From the NCBI RefSeq assembly GCF_017916325.1, contig NC_090138.1:321001-385000 (forward strand): 64,000 nt of DNA, in the 5' to 3' direction. The notes beneath the pieces are model-generated. The model searched no databases, was not told the DNA's origin, and saw nothing but the letters and a program-made list of their open reading frames with translations. Made by a program: the position numbers and the translations under genes. Of this stretch, positions 41,797 through 52,802 are shown in pieces; position 1 is the first letter of the stretch; every line of letters starts with the position of its first letter. The DNA comes from Leishmania martiniquensis. Its lineage: Eukaryota > Euglenozoa > Kinetoplastea > Trypanosomatida > Trypanosomatidae.

Positions 41797-42768
41797 TCAC
41801 ATCATCCGATAGGTGTACCGCCATGGCTGAGGGCCTTGACGGACACCATCTTGCGAAGGCAGCTCCCGCATCTTGTACTTGCCAATCGACAACACCGCCG
41901 CGTTTGCTTCATCTGTGTCTCGCGCCCCTCCCACTTGGCCCTTGCCGCGCGACTGCATCTCACCCGCGCGCAGGCGTCGCACAAAGCGCATGTACTGCAC
42001 CTTTCCGCCGAAGGAGCGCAGGTAGCAGCAATTCTTCACCATCAGGGAAAGAGGAACCCCGTCGCAGTCGTGCCGTACGCTGAAGTGTGGCTCCTCTCTG
42101 CGGAGAATGGCCATGAGCTCATGCATCTTTAGCGCCACCTCATCATAGTACGCAGCACTAGAGTCATCCGCGCCTTTGTCAGTGGCAACGTCAGTGTCGG
42201 GGTAGATGCGGCGTGCTCCGGATGCAAAGGGGACGCCAGAGACCACATTGTTGTTCATGGCCACTTCCACTGGCAGCGGCGGGCCGTAGCGGAGCAGAGC
42301 GCGGTGCACAAGAGCATCAAAGCATTCTTGCACAGCACTGTTGCCGGTGTCTGCATTGACTGCGCCATAGTGCGGTGGCGAAGCGGGCCGTGCGGGCCCG
42401 GGGCCGATGTGTGCCCCATCCACCGCTCCCTGTTGCCGTTGCCACTCTTCCGCCTCATCCCTCCACTTGCGCACCGGATCCGCAGCGCGCCGGTTCGCGT
42501 CCTCTTCCGCAAGCGCCTCTGCCTGCGCCGCTGCCCACGACTCGGTCGAGAACAGCGGGTTGGTGAGGCTACTGTGCTGCGCGCGCTGCTGTGCAGTTCG
42601 TGCACCACCACACCCTTGGCGTTTCTGCAATTTTTCCAGCAGCCGAGTCGATTGCCGCACCGTTTCGCGTGACTGTTGTCGGCCACCACGGCGAGCGCTG
42701 TTGGCGATGGTGGCGAGCCGTCGTGCTGCTCGACTCTCCACAACAGGATGCAGCAATCCCTTGAACAT
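41797..42768 (-). CDS. hypothetical protein, probably mitochondrial (323 aa)
   Basis: The frame starts at the ATG at 42768 and has 323 residues. The first 60 residues are rich in Arg, Ser, Ala and Gln with almost no acidic residues, as in a mitochondrial targeting sequence. A charged helix (about 70-115) follows, then a better ordered C-terminal half. That half contains a Cys-Phe-Asp-Ala-Leu-Val-His segment, a Pro-Leu-Pro-Val-Glu-Val motif, a Met-His-Glu-Leu-Met-Ala-Ile-Leu-Arg-Arg helix and a Tyr-Met-Arg-Phe-Val-Arg-Arg-Leu-Arg basic helix. I do not recognise the family. The size, basic character and targeting sequence would suit a kinetoplastid mitoribosomal or mitochondrial RNA-binding protein, but that is inference. 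It sits between the amidohydrolase and the UAG-interrupted gene on the same strand. Confidence 0.75.
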   Translation of the reverse strand: MFKGLLHPVVESRAARRLATIANSARRGGRQQSRETVRQSTRLLEKLQKRQGCGGARTAQQRAQHSSLTNPLFSTESWAAAQAEALAEEDANRRAADPVRKWRDEAEEWQRQQGAVDGAHIGPGPARPASPPHYGAVNADTGNSAVQECFDALVHRALLRYGPPLPVEVAMNNNVVSGVPFASGARRIYPDTDVATDKGADDSSAAYYDEVALKMHELMAILRREEPHFSVRHDCDGVPLSLMVKNCCYLRSFGGKVQYMRFVRRLRAGEMQSRGKGQVGGARDTDEANAAVLSIGKYKMRELPSQDGVRQGPQPWRYTYRMM

Positions 42769-45167
42769 GCAGGGCCTTGTGAGGTGGGGGGGGGGGGAAG
42801 ACTAGTTGAGTGCGAGCAGCAGCGCTACGATTGCGTTGGTGCAATCGGTATTGTGCCTGTCTGCCGCTAGGCTCCGCCCAAAGAGAGGGGTTCGGCGATG
42901 CACGCCAGGTTCGGCTTACGGGGCTGTGGTGCACGCCCCACCTCTGCTGTCAACCGCCAGTCGCTTTCCAGTCGACACGTTGGTGAATGTAGCGAAGGGT
43001 GCACAGAGCTAAGCGATAGCGTCAGTCGAGGAGCAGGTAAGGATGGGAGGGGGGGGATAGAGCGGCAGATGCATGCGCAGCACGCTTAAACGCATGTTCA
43101 GCGGTTCCCGCACTCGGGAAGAGAGAGGGGGAGGAGTGGGAAGTGCAGAAGCGCACTTCTCCGGCTTCCTTTTCGAGGTCTTGTCCCCGTAAGGACGGCA
43201 CATACACACACACACACACAAACGGCGACACTTCGCTTCGCTCTAAAAGAAAGTGCGCTTTTACATTGCTTTCTGCAACGTGGTCTTGGTAGACCTTCAC
43301 GTGCACGCAGAGCCCACAGGCAGGAGGGGGTAGTGGTGATGGTGGACGTGGCGTGTGTGTGTGTGTATGTGCCTGGGAGGGGAGGGTGGAGCTTCCAATA
43401 AAGAAATGATTATCGGGGTGCGCCCCCTGCTACATCTGTGAGCGCTTTCGCGCTGAAGAGAAACACTGGCCACGTCGCTACTTCAGTCGGCCGCTTACGT
43501 CCCTGTCATGTTGCCTCGGCGCCAACCGCTTCGCTTCACAACGACTGCAAATGCCCTCTCATCCCCACCGCGCAGCTGCTCGACACCGTACGCGCCGTCG
43601 TTTCGTTGCTGCTATTCCTTTCCTCGAGGCCTAGCGCTGCTCCATACAGACGCGCCAACACAGCCGAGCGCACTCAACGCCCTACGCGACGAGGGATTCG
43701 CTTCACGTTCCCCGACGCTCTCCCCCTCCTCCATACCCACCAACTGCCGAGGCTTAGACACCCTCTTCACCATTGCATGCCACCTCAAGCGAGACACTTC
43801 CGTAACGCGACAGTGAACGACTCCGCCAACGTATGGGGGCAGAGCCCGATGATCGGAGAGGGAGAGACGAGAAACGCAGTAGGGCTGCTTGACGATAGGC
43901 TTGCCTGATGACCCCGGCGCCGCCGATCGATCTTCGCAAGCGAAGATGGCGACAGAGGTGAGGGAGGAGAGCTGCAAGAATTGGCCACACTCACTGTGCA
44001 GCGCACAGAGAGATTCTCAGCAGTAAGTTTATTCGGCAGCAGTGCCCGCATATGCCCACTTCGGTGCTCCCTGTGAGGCTGTCGCCACAGTTCGTTCGAA
44101 GAGTTGGTGTGGCTGAGCACTGACCACTTACATGCACACCCTATGACTGATTTCATTTTGCTGACAATCGCTTAGTGTGGTGTCTCTCCGGCCCCCAGAG
44201 AAACACGGGAAAAAAGTGCCTTTCATCATTGGCGACGCGACACACCGCTCATACGCATACGATCGGATGCGAAACGGCCTCTTCCTGCGGTGTGTGTGTG
44301 TGTGGGGGGGTGGCACTCTCCTACAATACGCGACACCGTGCCGGCAGGGTTAAAGCCAGCCGTCATTGTGGAAGAGAGAGCACGAGCTCGATGCTCTGCG
44401 CGTTACGCAGCTGTGTGCGCACTCGTACGATGTGTCCCGAGACAGACCAAGCCCAATGCCGCCACACCCATTCCACTGCTATTGCGCATACGCGCGAGGG
44501 TGAATGGCCCGCTAACGACGCAGCCACTGCCCCCCGCCCCTTCGACTCCTTTCGCCTTTTCCCCTCCGTAACAGCAGCGGCAGCAGCAACTAGTAAACAG
44601 CGAATGAGAAGAAAAAGGGAGACGCGGTGACATTCGCTCCCCCTCCGCCTTCTTTCTTCTGCTGCGCGTCGTGCGCTAAGGGCAGAATGGGTGGGAGGAG
44701 GGAGAGGTGTCACACGAGACGCGCGGCAAATGTGTTCCAGTCACCAGTGCTCATCTACAGGACCACAATGGCCGGCTTGAACGAGAACGGCAGTTCCCAC
44801 GGCCGCAGAACACGCGTGCCCCCATGGCCTACCACACACCCAAGGACAGCGAAAAAAAAAGTGGTGGCCGTGCAAGAGAGAGCGAGATGGGGAAGAGTAG
44901 GAAGTAACGATGCAGCGAGCGCACGACAGCGTGCACGAAAATACACCCGCATGCGCAGAACCGGTACATCAGTCGAATGCGCCCAGGCCCAGGTGCATAT
45001 CTGTGCTTGAGCCCCCCTCCCTTTCTCGCTCTTCCTACGCACGATCTCTCAAGTTGCCAGCTTCTCCCATACACCCAGCTTGCCGCGCAGCCTGTGTCAT
45101 CTCTGCAAATGGAACACTCACGAGAACACCACTGCAGCAGAAAGAGAGACACGCCTTCCGGTTGGAA
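42769..45167. other. long intergenic region (2.4 kb) with G12 run and microsatellites
   Basis: No supported gene. It holds a run of 12 G at 42786-42797 (a C tract just upstream of the start codon of the 323-residue gene on the minus strand), a CA run near 43203-43220, GT runs near 43352-43366 and 44289-44303, and an A9 run near 44852-44860. Confidence 0.5.
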
Positions 45168-45584
45168 CTAAAATGGTGTGAGCTCGAAGGCTGGCGCTGA
45201 GTTCGCGGCGTCGTCATCGCCATCTCTCGCGTCAACGCTGCCGAAGTCATACAGGTCGCGCTCTAAAGCGGCCGTGGGGGCAGCGCTGGTTGACGGGTGG
45301 GATGCCGGCAAGTCCGAAGCATTATGAGGTCGCATCAAGAAGAAGGGGTTCGACTCTGCCGGCGTAATCTCGACCGCTGGAGGGGTGCCGTCGCGCGTTT
45401 CAAAGCTGCTGCTACCCAAGTTAACAGTCGCGTAGAAGGGCTGCGCAGGTGCATGCGCGGACAGGCCGGTATCACCGACACCAAACTCGGCTGTCAACGG
45501 TACTTGTGACTCGAGTGTTAGGAACGGGTTCTTTGGTTCCTGCAAGTCGGCTACAGGGCAATCGCTGCTGCTTCGCTGTTCCTA
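45168..45584 (-). other. in-frame continuation after the UAG of the 592-codon gene (138 codons)
   Basis: Directly after the TAG at 45584-45582 the same reading frame stays open for 138 codons, ending with another TAG at 45170-45168. The translated piece does not look like UTR. It continues the Ser/Ala/Pro-rich style of the protein's C-terminus and carries two Asn-Pro-Phe motifs, an acidic Asp-Leu-Tyr-Asp-Phe segment and a Thr-Pro-Phe end. It has no ATG near its start; the first one is about 80 codons in. The simplest readings are a nonsense change in this copy, a base error, or stop-codon readthrough. Confidence 0.5.
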
Positions 45585-47360
45585 CGGAGATGGTGGTGCT
45601 GAGCTGGAGGCTGGACGGTCCGACGAGGCATCCGTCTGCTGGCTTGCAGCTCCTGTCGTATGTTCACTAGCATGCAGTGCACTGGGGTCTTCGGCCTGCG
45701 TTTCGTGTCTCAGCGACTGCGACTGCTCTTGCACGGTTGTCTGTGGTTCCACCAGATGGGGGGTAGTGGCCAGTTCCACACCACTGTTATCATAGTCGTA
45801 CGGCATCAGCAGCGGTGCGCGGAGTCGCTCTGGCTCCGCGAAGCAGAAGCGACGGAGGCGGAGATACATTACCTCACCGAGGCTAAATTTAACGGCACGA
45901 ATGCGCTGCGGCAGCGCCTCCTCATTGAGAAGCGCGGCGAGGTCGATGGGCGGCCCCGCCTCACGGGTAGGATCACCGCTGGTGCTGCAGTAGCGCACCA
46001 GCGACACCACAAACTGGCACTTAAAGGACGGCTTGCAGAGCCCGTCCGACGAGGTTTTGAAGCGCGACACGCACACTATGCGGTTGCCCAGCCGTGGTTT
46101 GTTAACTGGCTGGCTGCCGGTCGATCCGGAGATGATGCAACACGACGTGGGCAGCGTCTTGTAGTCCTCTGCTGTTCGCTTGCGCTCATCGTCCACTGCA
46201 TGCAGTCGGTCGAAATCGATGACCCGCAGCGCTGCCTCGCCATCCTGTGAGTTAGAGGGCACTACAGCGGCCACGGGCACCGCTGGCGAGGCAGCCTCCA
46301 GTGCACTCGGGCTCAAGAACGTGTTGGCCGTGTAGCTGAACGCGTACCCAACGATCGGCTGTGGCTGCTGCCGCTCGTCCTTCGGATCCGGCGGCAGCTC
46401 CTTCGCCGCGTCGGTGAAGTCGAGCACAAACTGGTCTGCAACAATAGCGAAGTTGTAAAAGTTGCGCGGTACGCTCTTCACCTGTCTGTAGTGTGCCGCA
46501 AGGGTGAAAGTGATGCTGACGGGAGTGCCGGTGCCAGTCTCTGGCGCGCACCGAGACCCTGGCGTTACTAACAAGCAGAAGCGCTTACGTCCTCCAGAAC
46601 TGTTGTACCCTTCGCTGGCATCAATGTGCTTCACAACAGTCACGTACGTCCCTTTGCGTACGCCAACATCGCTACACACATTGGGCGCACAAGAGGGAGA
46701 GTCGGTGGATCCCGCGCAACGTGACAGCTTCATGGGCACTGCCTCGTTCTGCGTCTTTGAGCCACGGCGCACGTTGTAGCTTTTGCTGCTGAGTTTGGTA
46801 AAGACGCTGCGAGTCCAGGCAGGCACCTTTGCAGCGCCCTTGTTGAGCGAGGCGGAGATGGCCTCTATGTTGCCGCTGGCCGGCGCCTGGTCGCCTGCTC
46901 GGCCGCCGGAGGAGGAGTACAGGCGGTGTTTGTTCTGCGCCTCCACCTCGAACACCATCATGTGGAAGCGCTTCGGTTTGACGGTCCGCACAGGCGCGGC
47001 GCCTGTAGGACCTTCAGCCGCGCGACCCGTCGGCATCGCCTCTTCGGCAGCGAACTCCACCTCGTAGGAGAGGTTGTTGAAGGCACTGTACGGCAGAGTC
47101 AGTGGGCCGCAGCTCAGCGGCACCGCTTTCTGCAGCTCTTTCTTGGCCTCCTCGATGGCGTCCGGCAGCGCAATCCAACGGGTGCGCTGCGTGACGCCGT
47201 TGAAGTTGCACGCCACCCTCATCTCCTCCCAGAAGAGTCCAATCGTCGACGAGGTCGCCTCACCCTCGACGCTGATCGAAATATCCTCAACATCCACGCG
47301 GCAGTGAAACCGCTCACCAGGGGCGCGGAGCGGCGCCTCGGCTGGCACGCTGTCCGCCAT
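45582..47360 (-). CDS. hypothetical protein (592 aa) ending in a suspicious in-frame UAG
   Basis: Starts at the ATG at 47360. The N-terminal 480 residues look folded, with regular beta-like segments. Examples are the opening Val-Asp-Val-Glu-Asp-Ile-Ser-Ile-Ser stretch, a Tyr-Glu-Val-Glu-Phe stretch near residue 100, a Phe-His-Met-Met-Val-Phe-Glu-Val stretch near 132, and a Gly-Thr-Tyr-Val-Thr-Val-Val-Lys-His segment near 240. A Leu-Arg-Leu-Arg-Arg-Phe segment precedes the disordered Ser/Thr/Gln/Pro-rich C-terminus. I recognise no family. The frame stops at a TAG at 45584-45582, but the downstream 138 codons look like the natural C-terminus, with two Asn-Pro-Phe motifs, the sequence read by EH-domain endocytosis proteins. 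If so, the full product would be about 731 residues and could belong to membrane traffic. That role is a guess from the motifs only. Confidence 0.7.
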   Translation of the reverse strand: MADSVPAEAPLRAPGERFHCRVDVEDISISVEGEATSSTIGLFWEEMRVACNFNGVTQRTRWIALPDAIEEAKKELQKAVPLSCGPLTLPYSAFNNLSYEVEFAAEEAMPTGRAAEGPTGAAPVRTVKPKRFHMMVFEVEAQNKHRLYSSSGGRAGDQAPASGNIEAISASLNKGAAKVPAWTRSVFTKLSSKSYNVRRGSKTQNEAVPMKLSRCAGSTDSPSCAPNVCSDVGVRKGTYVTVVKHIDASEGYNSSGGRKRFCLLVTPGSRCAPETGTGTPVSITFTLAAHYRQVKSVPRNFYNFAIVADQFVLDFTDAAKELPPDPKDERQQPQPIVGYAFSYTANTFLSPSALEAASPAVPVAAVVPSNSQDGEAALRVIDFDRLHAVDDERKRTAEDYKTLPTSCCIISGSTGSQPVNKPRLGNRIVCVSRFKTSSDGLCKPSFKCQFVVSLVRYCSTSGDPTREAGPPIDLAALLNEEALPQRIRAVKFSLGEVMYLRLRRFCFAEPERLRAPLLMPYDYDNSGVELATTPHLVEPQTTVQEQSQSLRHETQAEDPSALHASEHTTGAASQQTDASSDRPASSSAPPSP

Positions 47361-50245
47361 CTCAGATGTGCGTTCGTGCCACTAGGGCCAATTAGAAGGT
47401 ACGCCCACAACAACAAAGCCAGAAGCCCTGACGCAGAGAGCTCTGTGCATCTGCCGAAAGACGTGAGTATATATATGCGTTTGTGCAGGTGCTACTACCA
47501 CCCGCAGCTAGCACTACTATTAGGCTAGACCGTGGCCCCCTTCCCCGCGCACGATCCACGTGTCATTGACAGCACAGAGAAGAGAGAAAAGTGCCTACAT
47601 GGAGAGTTCATCGCTCTACAGAGCATGCGAAAGAGGGGCGCCGTGACCGCCGCGAGTAGCGGCGAAAGGTACGCGAGCAAAACGCAAGTAAGACTTGGCC
47701 GCTTCCGTCTTCTGTGAGCTCCGCTATCCAACAAAAGGACGAGGAGGGGGGAGGAGGAGAATGCTGTGCGTGTGCGCATGAGAAAGGAGTAGGGGCTCTC
47801 TGAGGCCAAACACCCACACAGTGCCCATGGACCTCCTCCCCCCCTCCCCCCCTTGTCCTTTCTTTGCTGCCAAGCCTGAACCGCTGAGAGTCGTGGCCGA
47901 ATGTATGTCTGAGTTTGTGTTTGTGTGCCAATGGATGCGAGTGGCGGAGAGGGGTCCACGACACATGCCCTTTTCGTTTTACTTTGGCTCATACGCAGTC
48001 GTACACAGACGCAAAAAACGCGCCCAGATACGTGGATGAAAGACGAGTACGTGGTATTCAAGCGCAGGGCCATACACTTTAAGCTGGAGGACCAACACAG
48101 CACACAACCCGAGATCGTCATGGCCACACCATGGCAAGCAGATGCGCACCTTGCCTGTACACTTGCTCGCTTTCCGTCACGCCTGACACGACCCTGTTGT
48201 GTGCATCTCTGTCATCTTCCTCCCTACACAAACCGCTCCAGCTGCTGAAAGTGTTCACTGAGAGGGGAGCTCCTCCAACACCTCTTCTAGCGCTTGTAGA
48301 GGTCACGGCAGAGGCAGTGGTGTGACAAAGCTGCGTTGCCGAAAGCTCAATGGGCAGGCCAAGGATTTCACGTGGGATGGTGCTGCCGCGCCACCTCGGC
48401 ACACGATACCCTACCACCGCAACGAAAAGCATGCATACAGCCATCTCTTTCGAACGCTGCGGCAGTCATCGACTGAAAGGACGTTGGCGAATTTTGATGG
48501 TAAAGGCGAAAGCCTCGAGCACGACGAAGACGCTCAGATCAGCACACGAGATCAACACGCGGTAAACCGCCAGTGCCGGTTTACACGCCTCCACTAGCAA
48601 GGGTAGCCATGAAGCTCACCTGGCGCAGTACATGGCTGCCGCACTGACAATTAAGCGCGTAACAGTGGTCCCGCAAGCTCGCAGACGCCGTAGGTGTGAC
48701 TACGTCAGCCTCAAGAACGACCCCACACGCAAGATTTGTGAGAGGGAAAGGGGGACTTGGTGGCGCAAGAGGCCTGGAGAGCCTTACCAACAGCCACAGA
48801 GAACTCTCACTCGTCACCATGCATCAGCGTGCGGCTGTGCTCGAGTGCACCTACGTGGAAGTATTGCTGCCTAGTGGGTCTGCATATGGCCATATTGTCC
48901 ATGAATGGAGAGCATAGAAGGCTTGCAGATGCAGTGGCTGAGCAGCGCTGCCGTGATGCCGTCACAGCACTCCTGGGCTGTCCTGGGGAATAGGATACTG
49001 CTGCCACTTTTATCACAATCAAGGCTGTCATCCAAACCATCTGCTCCCTGATGCCCTTGCTACTCCGGACGATCGTGGGGCTTCCGCTTTTCCTTGACCA
49101 CCACTGCGCCAGCTCTGACAGGACACTCAGTGCTTCTCTCTCCAGCGCTGCTGCCACCCTCGTTGCTAGTCTCATACTGGCAGGTGGCCCCTCGCCGCGC
49201 CGGCTGCTAAGCGATACCTTGACGCTGAGCAGCAGTGGCGCTGCCAGCGCCTCACTGTGCCACTTCACCACCGCAGAATCCCCGAGACAAAGCTCTGCCC
49301 GCTCCTGCGCATTGAATATGCAAGCTTCACCCTCGATTCCAGTGACGCTAGATTTTACCTCGGCGGCTTGCATCGTAGCAGCGATGCAAATACCGACCTG
49401 CCCACAGTGAAGGCGTTCACACCAGCCGTATGATAGGCAAAGTGCCAGCACGATTCGCATGTGCCCCGCCTGGCCCGCACCGCCTACTCGTGTGGGAGCC
49501 TGCGCCACTCCAAAGGGAGGACGCCTCACGTGATGGCCGGCGTAGTAGCTGAGGCTACGAGGCGGGGTCGGTCGGCGGAGCTGCAGGCGGAGACTGCGAT
49601 CAAATGACGGAGTCGGCACAGTGCTATCACGCGCGCCAGCGGATGTCTCGCCTCACGCGATGGGTGCGCGCGTGTGTGACGAGGCAGAGAAGGGGGGGAG
49701 AAGCGGAGCGGAGTCTCCCTCCCCTGTGCGCTGCGGCAATGAACGAGAGAGAGGATACACCAAAATTGTCAAGAAAGGAGCGAACAAAAGGAGCTTCGCA
49801 CATCAACAGCGAGAAAGGGGTGCCATGTACGGCCGCGTTGCTGACAGCGCACGGAGCAGTCGCAGGCTAAGGGGAAAGCAGAGATGATGGGTGAAGGAGA
49901 GATGGAAAGGAGGGGAGGGGAGAGCGCAAGAGAGAGAGCTGAACGTCCATAGCAATGCCACCAGCGAACCGCCCGTCCCTCCCTCCCAACACCCAATCAG
50001 AGAAAAAAGCAAGAACAGTAAACAAGAAAAAAGCTTACAGCAGAAGGGAAGGTGGTGTGGGGTCCAGGAAAGTGTCCCACCACCTCCTGCGGGTGTGCGA
50101 AAGTAACGGCATCCATGTATCACGCGAGCCCCACATCGCGTCCGTATCTTTACACGGACACATAGACACACACACACACACTTCCTGGAGAGGAAGGCGG
50201 AAAGGAGGATAGCCATAGAGTACTAATGAGGCCACCCCCTTTTCC
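47361..50245. other. longest gene-poor gap within the polycistron (2.9 kb)
   Basis: Only one frame of possible interest is seen (see 48807-49460). The flanks hold pyrimidine-rich tracts, a CA run near 50167-50182 and runs of A near 50004-50040. The gap is about three times the typical spacing here, so a lost or decayed gene is possible. Confidence 0.45.
48807..49460 (-). pseudogene. possible orphan or decayed gene (217 codons)
   Basis: An ATG-started frame of 217 codons inside the long gap, on the coding strand of the polycistron. It opens with a hydrophobic stretch (about residues 2-12) and includes a Lys-Val-Ser-Leu-Ser-Ser-Arg-Arg piece and a helix-like Ala/Leu/Glu segment. Codon use lacks the strong third-position G/C bias of the neighbours, and there is no recognisable domain. 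It could be a chance open frame, a decayed gene or a lineage-specific gene; I cannot decide. Confidence 0.25.
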
Positions 50246-52165
50246 TCAAACATGCGCTGACGCGCGAGGCTGGAGAAGAGGGATGCGCTCACCCGGTGTG
50301 CCGGCGTCTGATCGCGCATCGAAGGCGTGTTGAGCGTCGGCAAAGGAGCGAATGCCTCGATGCCGCAAGTACAGCCACCCACCTGCCACCACGGAGGCGA
50401 GGAGTAACGCCCATAGAGCCATGTATGCCTGCGAGCGGTGAAGCCAGGGCGAGAAGAACGCGCCCGTTTGCGACTGCTGGTATCGCGACACAGCCTGGCC
50501 TTCGTCGCTGAGAGGCGAGTAGACTAGGTAGGAGAGCATCATGCCACGATCCTCGTGGTTGAGGATATGGCAGTGGTACACCACCTCACCTTCGTACGTC
50601 GCTGCCTGCCAGCGGATGGTGGCGACGCCGTCCAAGATCGGGATGGTGTCACGGAATTCGCCACTTTGTATGCCGTACATGGCCATGGTGTGGTTCTCAT
50701 GATGGCCCCCGCGGCGGGGGACGAAGGAAAGAAACTGAAAGTGGTTGACATGCAAGTGAAGGGTATGCGGCCGCGTGTCGGTCGGGTCACCGTACACGCG
50801 GACTGTCACAACGGTGCGCAGCGGCACCATGAAGCCGTGATAGCCCCCAAAGCTGCTGCCGATTTCGCCTTGGAAGGACTCATGATGGCACGTCGACGAG
50901 TTTTGAAGCGACTGGCAGTTTGGTCCCTGACCGAGGACATAGTACGTCTTCTGCAGGGGTAGGCTCCGCTGGGAGAAAGAGATCTCTCGGTAGAAACTGC
51001 TGCGACCTGTGAGATTCAAGTAGTCCGGAGAGTACTTGGGCATGGTCACGGGGAATGCAACGACACCTCCACCCTTCTGATTCACGGTCTCCGACTTCAA
51101 GTAGAAGATGACGTCTGATTCGCTGTCCATGTGATGCACCGGATACGTACCCTCCTCCTCGCACACGACGACCAGACTGCGTCGCGTTGCTGTTGTGAAG
51201 TACTGCCACCCCTCCACCACCTCGACAGTGCGGCCCAGCGGTATGCCATCGACGGCAGCCACGTGGAAGGTGCACTGCTTTGGCAGTGACATGTTCACGT
51301 AGCACGAGCCCGCAGCGAACACGATGCGCAGCAGCATTGGATGGCCACGCTTCAGTTTCACTGTTGGGCGATGCTGGCCGTTTACGAGAAACAGATCTGC
51401 CGGCATCTCGTACTCCTTGCCCATGCGATCCACAATGCGTGGATTGAACGGGAGGAGGGAGCCCATTGCGGCGTCGACCACTGAAATAGGCGTTCCGTCG
51501 CATCTTGTCGAGCTCTCCAGGCGATAAAGGTGTATCATGAGAACCACCGAGTCCCAGCCGTGAAAGGGGTGCGCTGGGGTTCTCAGCAAGTCACCCTCCC
51601 CCACGTCGATAGCCCCAAACAGCCCACTCATCACCTGATAGTAAACAGCACCGTGAGAGTGCGCATGATACCAGTGGAGGCCGCGCTCGTGATCGGTCGG
51701 AACAATGATGTTGTATACCAGCTTCTCACCAGGGAGTGCGACTTTGAATGGGTTGTCTTGCTTGGGGTCACTGTGCATGCCGTGGAAGTGCACGTTCGTG
51801 ATGTTTGGACCATGGAAGGTGTTCATCGGACCTGTCGTCCTGGCCAACCTCTCCTTTCCAAGGTCATTCACTAGTGTCAAGAGAATTCTGCCGCCAGGAT
51901 TGACCTTCAGCGTTGGGCCGGGAAGCATGGGCCCGCTGCCACCCTGTTCATAAAAGCGTCCTGTGTACTCAAAGAAAACATCCTTCCCGCCTATCCGCTC
52001 AAGTGGAATAGAGATCCGTGCGGAGCGCACATAGAGTGTGACTTTGGTGATGTTTCTGTGCTTCGGAAGCACGGTGGGAGATGGGATAAAGTCGGAGGCA
52101 TTACCCGCTGTTATTACGAGGCACAACACAATGACGAATAGAAGAAAAGCGTTTCCGGCACGCAT
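50246..52165 (-). CDS. membrane-anchored multicopper oxidase
   Basis: Starts at the ATG at 52165 (the frame is open further upstream but only with TTG), giving 639 residues. Residues 5-21 form a signal peptide. Three cupredoxin-type domains carry all copper sites: His-Phe-His-Gly-Met-His (126-131) and His-Trp-Tyr-His-Ala-His-Ser-His (164-171) in domain 1; His-Thr-Leu-His-Leu-His (467-472) plus His475; and the classic C-terminal His-Cys-His-x3-His-x4-Met block with the type 1 copper ligands Cys532, His537 and Met542. A transmembrane span lies near 582-601, followed by a short cytoplasmic tail. It should be a type I membrane protein whose oxidase domain faces the lumen or outside. Such enzymes couple one-electron oxidation of a substrate (iron, copper, phenols) to reduction of O2 to water. 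A ferroxidase or cuprous oxidase role is possible but cannot be read from the sequence. Confidence 0.93.
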   Translation of the reverse strand: MRAGNAFLLFVIVLCLVITAGNASDFIPSPTVLPKHRNITKVTLYVRSARISIPLERIGGKDVFFEYTGRFYEQGGSGPMLPGPTLKVNPGGRILLTLVNDLGKERLARTTGPMNTFHGPNITNVHFHGMHSDPKQDNPFKVALPGEKLVYNIIVPTDHERGLHWYHAHSHGAVYYQVMSGLFGAIDVGEGDLLRTPAHPFHGWDSVVLMIHLYRLESSTRCDGTPISVVDAAMGSLLPFNPRIVDRMGKEYEMPADLFLVNGQHRPTVKLKRGHPMLLRIVFAAGSCYVNMSLPKQCTFHVAAVDGIPLGRTVEVVEGWQYFTTATRRSLVVVCEEEGTYPVHHMDSESDVIFYLKSETVNQKGGGVVAFPVTMPKYSPDYLNLTGRSSFYREISFSQRSLPLQKTYYVLGQGPNCQSLQNSSTCHHESFQGEIGSSFGGYHGFMVPLRTVVTVRVYGDPTDTRPHTLHLHVNHFQFLSFVPRRGGHHENHTMAMYGIQSGEFRDTIPILDGVATIRWQAATYEGEVVYHCHILNHEDRGMMLSYLVYSPLSDEGQAVSRYQQSQTGAFFSPWLHRSQAYMALWALLLASVVAGGWLYLRHRGIRSFADAQHAFDARSDAGTPGERIPLLQPRASAHV

Positions 52166-52802
52166 GATTCCTAATAGAAGTGCACGTGTTCGCGCAGCTC
52201 GCGCACATAGCGACGCTCCAGAGAGGGGAACAAAAAAGACGCAACGTGACGGTTGCAAGGTGGGCTAAAGAAGCGAGCGCATTGAGTACACACAGCAAAG
52301 CTGCTGAAACACGCGGAGAGGAATGGGGCACACGGATACGCGAAGCGGCCCTTTAGTAACGAGCCTACCCGAATCTGCTTTGGAAGCCTGCTATGCACCT
52401 CACTACCCCACTACCCTCCCTTGGCGTGCGCCCAACCAGCATCCAGCATATGCCAGTCCACATGAGCTGTAGCGTGAGCTCCTCTGAGAAAACCATCACT
52501 GTTGCCCAGCGTGGTTCTGCGCAGAGCGAACGTCTCGCTAGCTATCCGGGACAACTTGTTAACCTATCATCGAGCTTCTTCCTTTTCCCGTCTCAACACT
52601 TGTGACATAGTTCCTACTTAGTTCCTAAACAAAGATGGGCGACAAGAAAACTAGGAACGCGCGACTCACCCAGCTCGAGAGTGTTTACTACCACCACGCT
52701 CACAGCAGCGGATAGCAGAGAAGAAAAGTGGAAGTGAACGCAGCGCAGCTGTCAGACAGCCGGCCCGCTGCAGCCATGGTTCGGTGCCCACCTTTGCTCT
52801 CC
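52166..52802. other. intergenic region
   Basis: Nothing supported; it should hold the 3' UTR of the small membrane protein gene and the 5' leader of the multicopper oxidase. Confidence 0.5.

Noticed and set aside
45168..45584. General reassignment of UAG as a sense codon
   Set aside because: UAG ends the pyrophosphatase and recombinase genes at natural places, so the two in-frame UAGs are better explained one by one.
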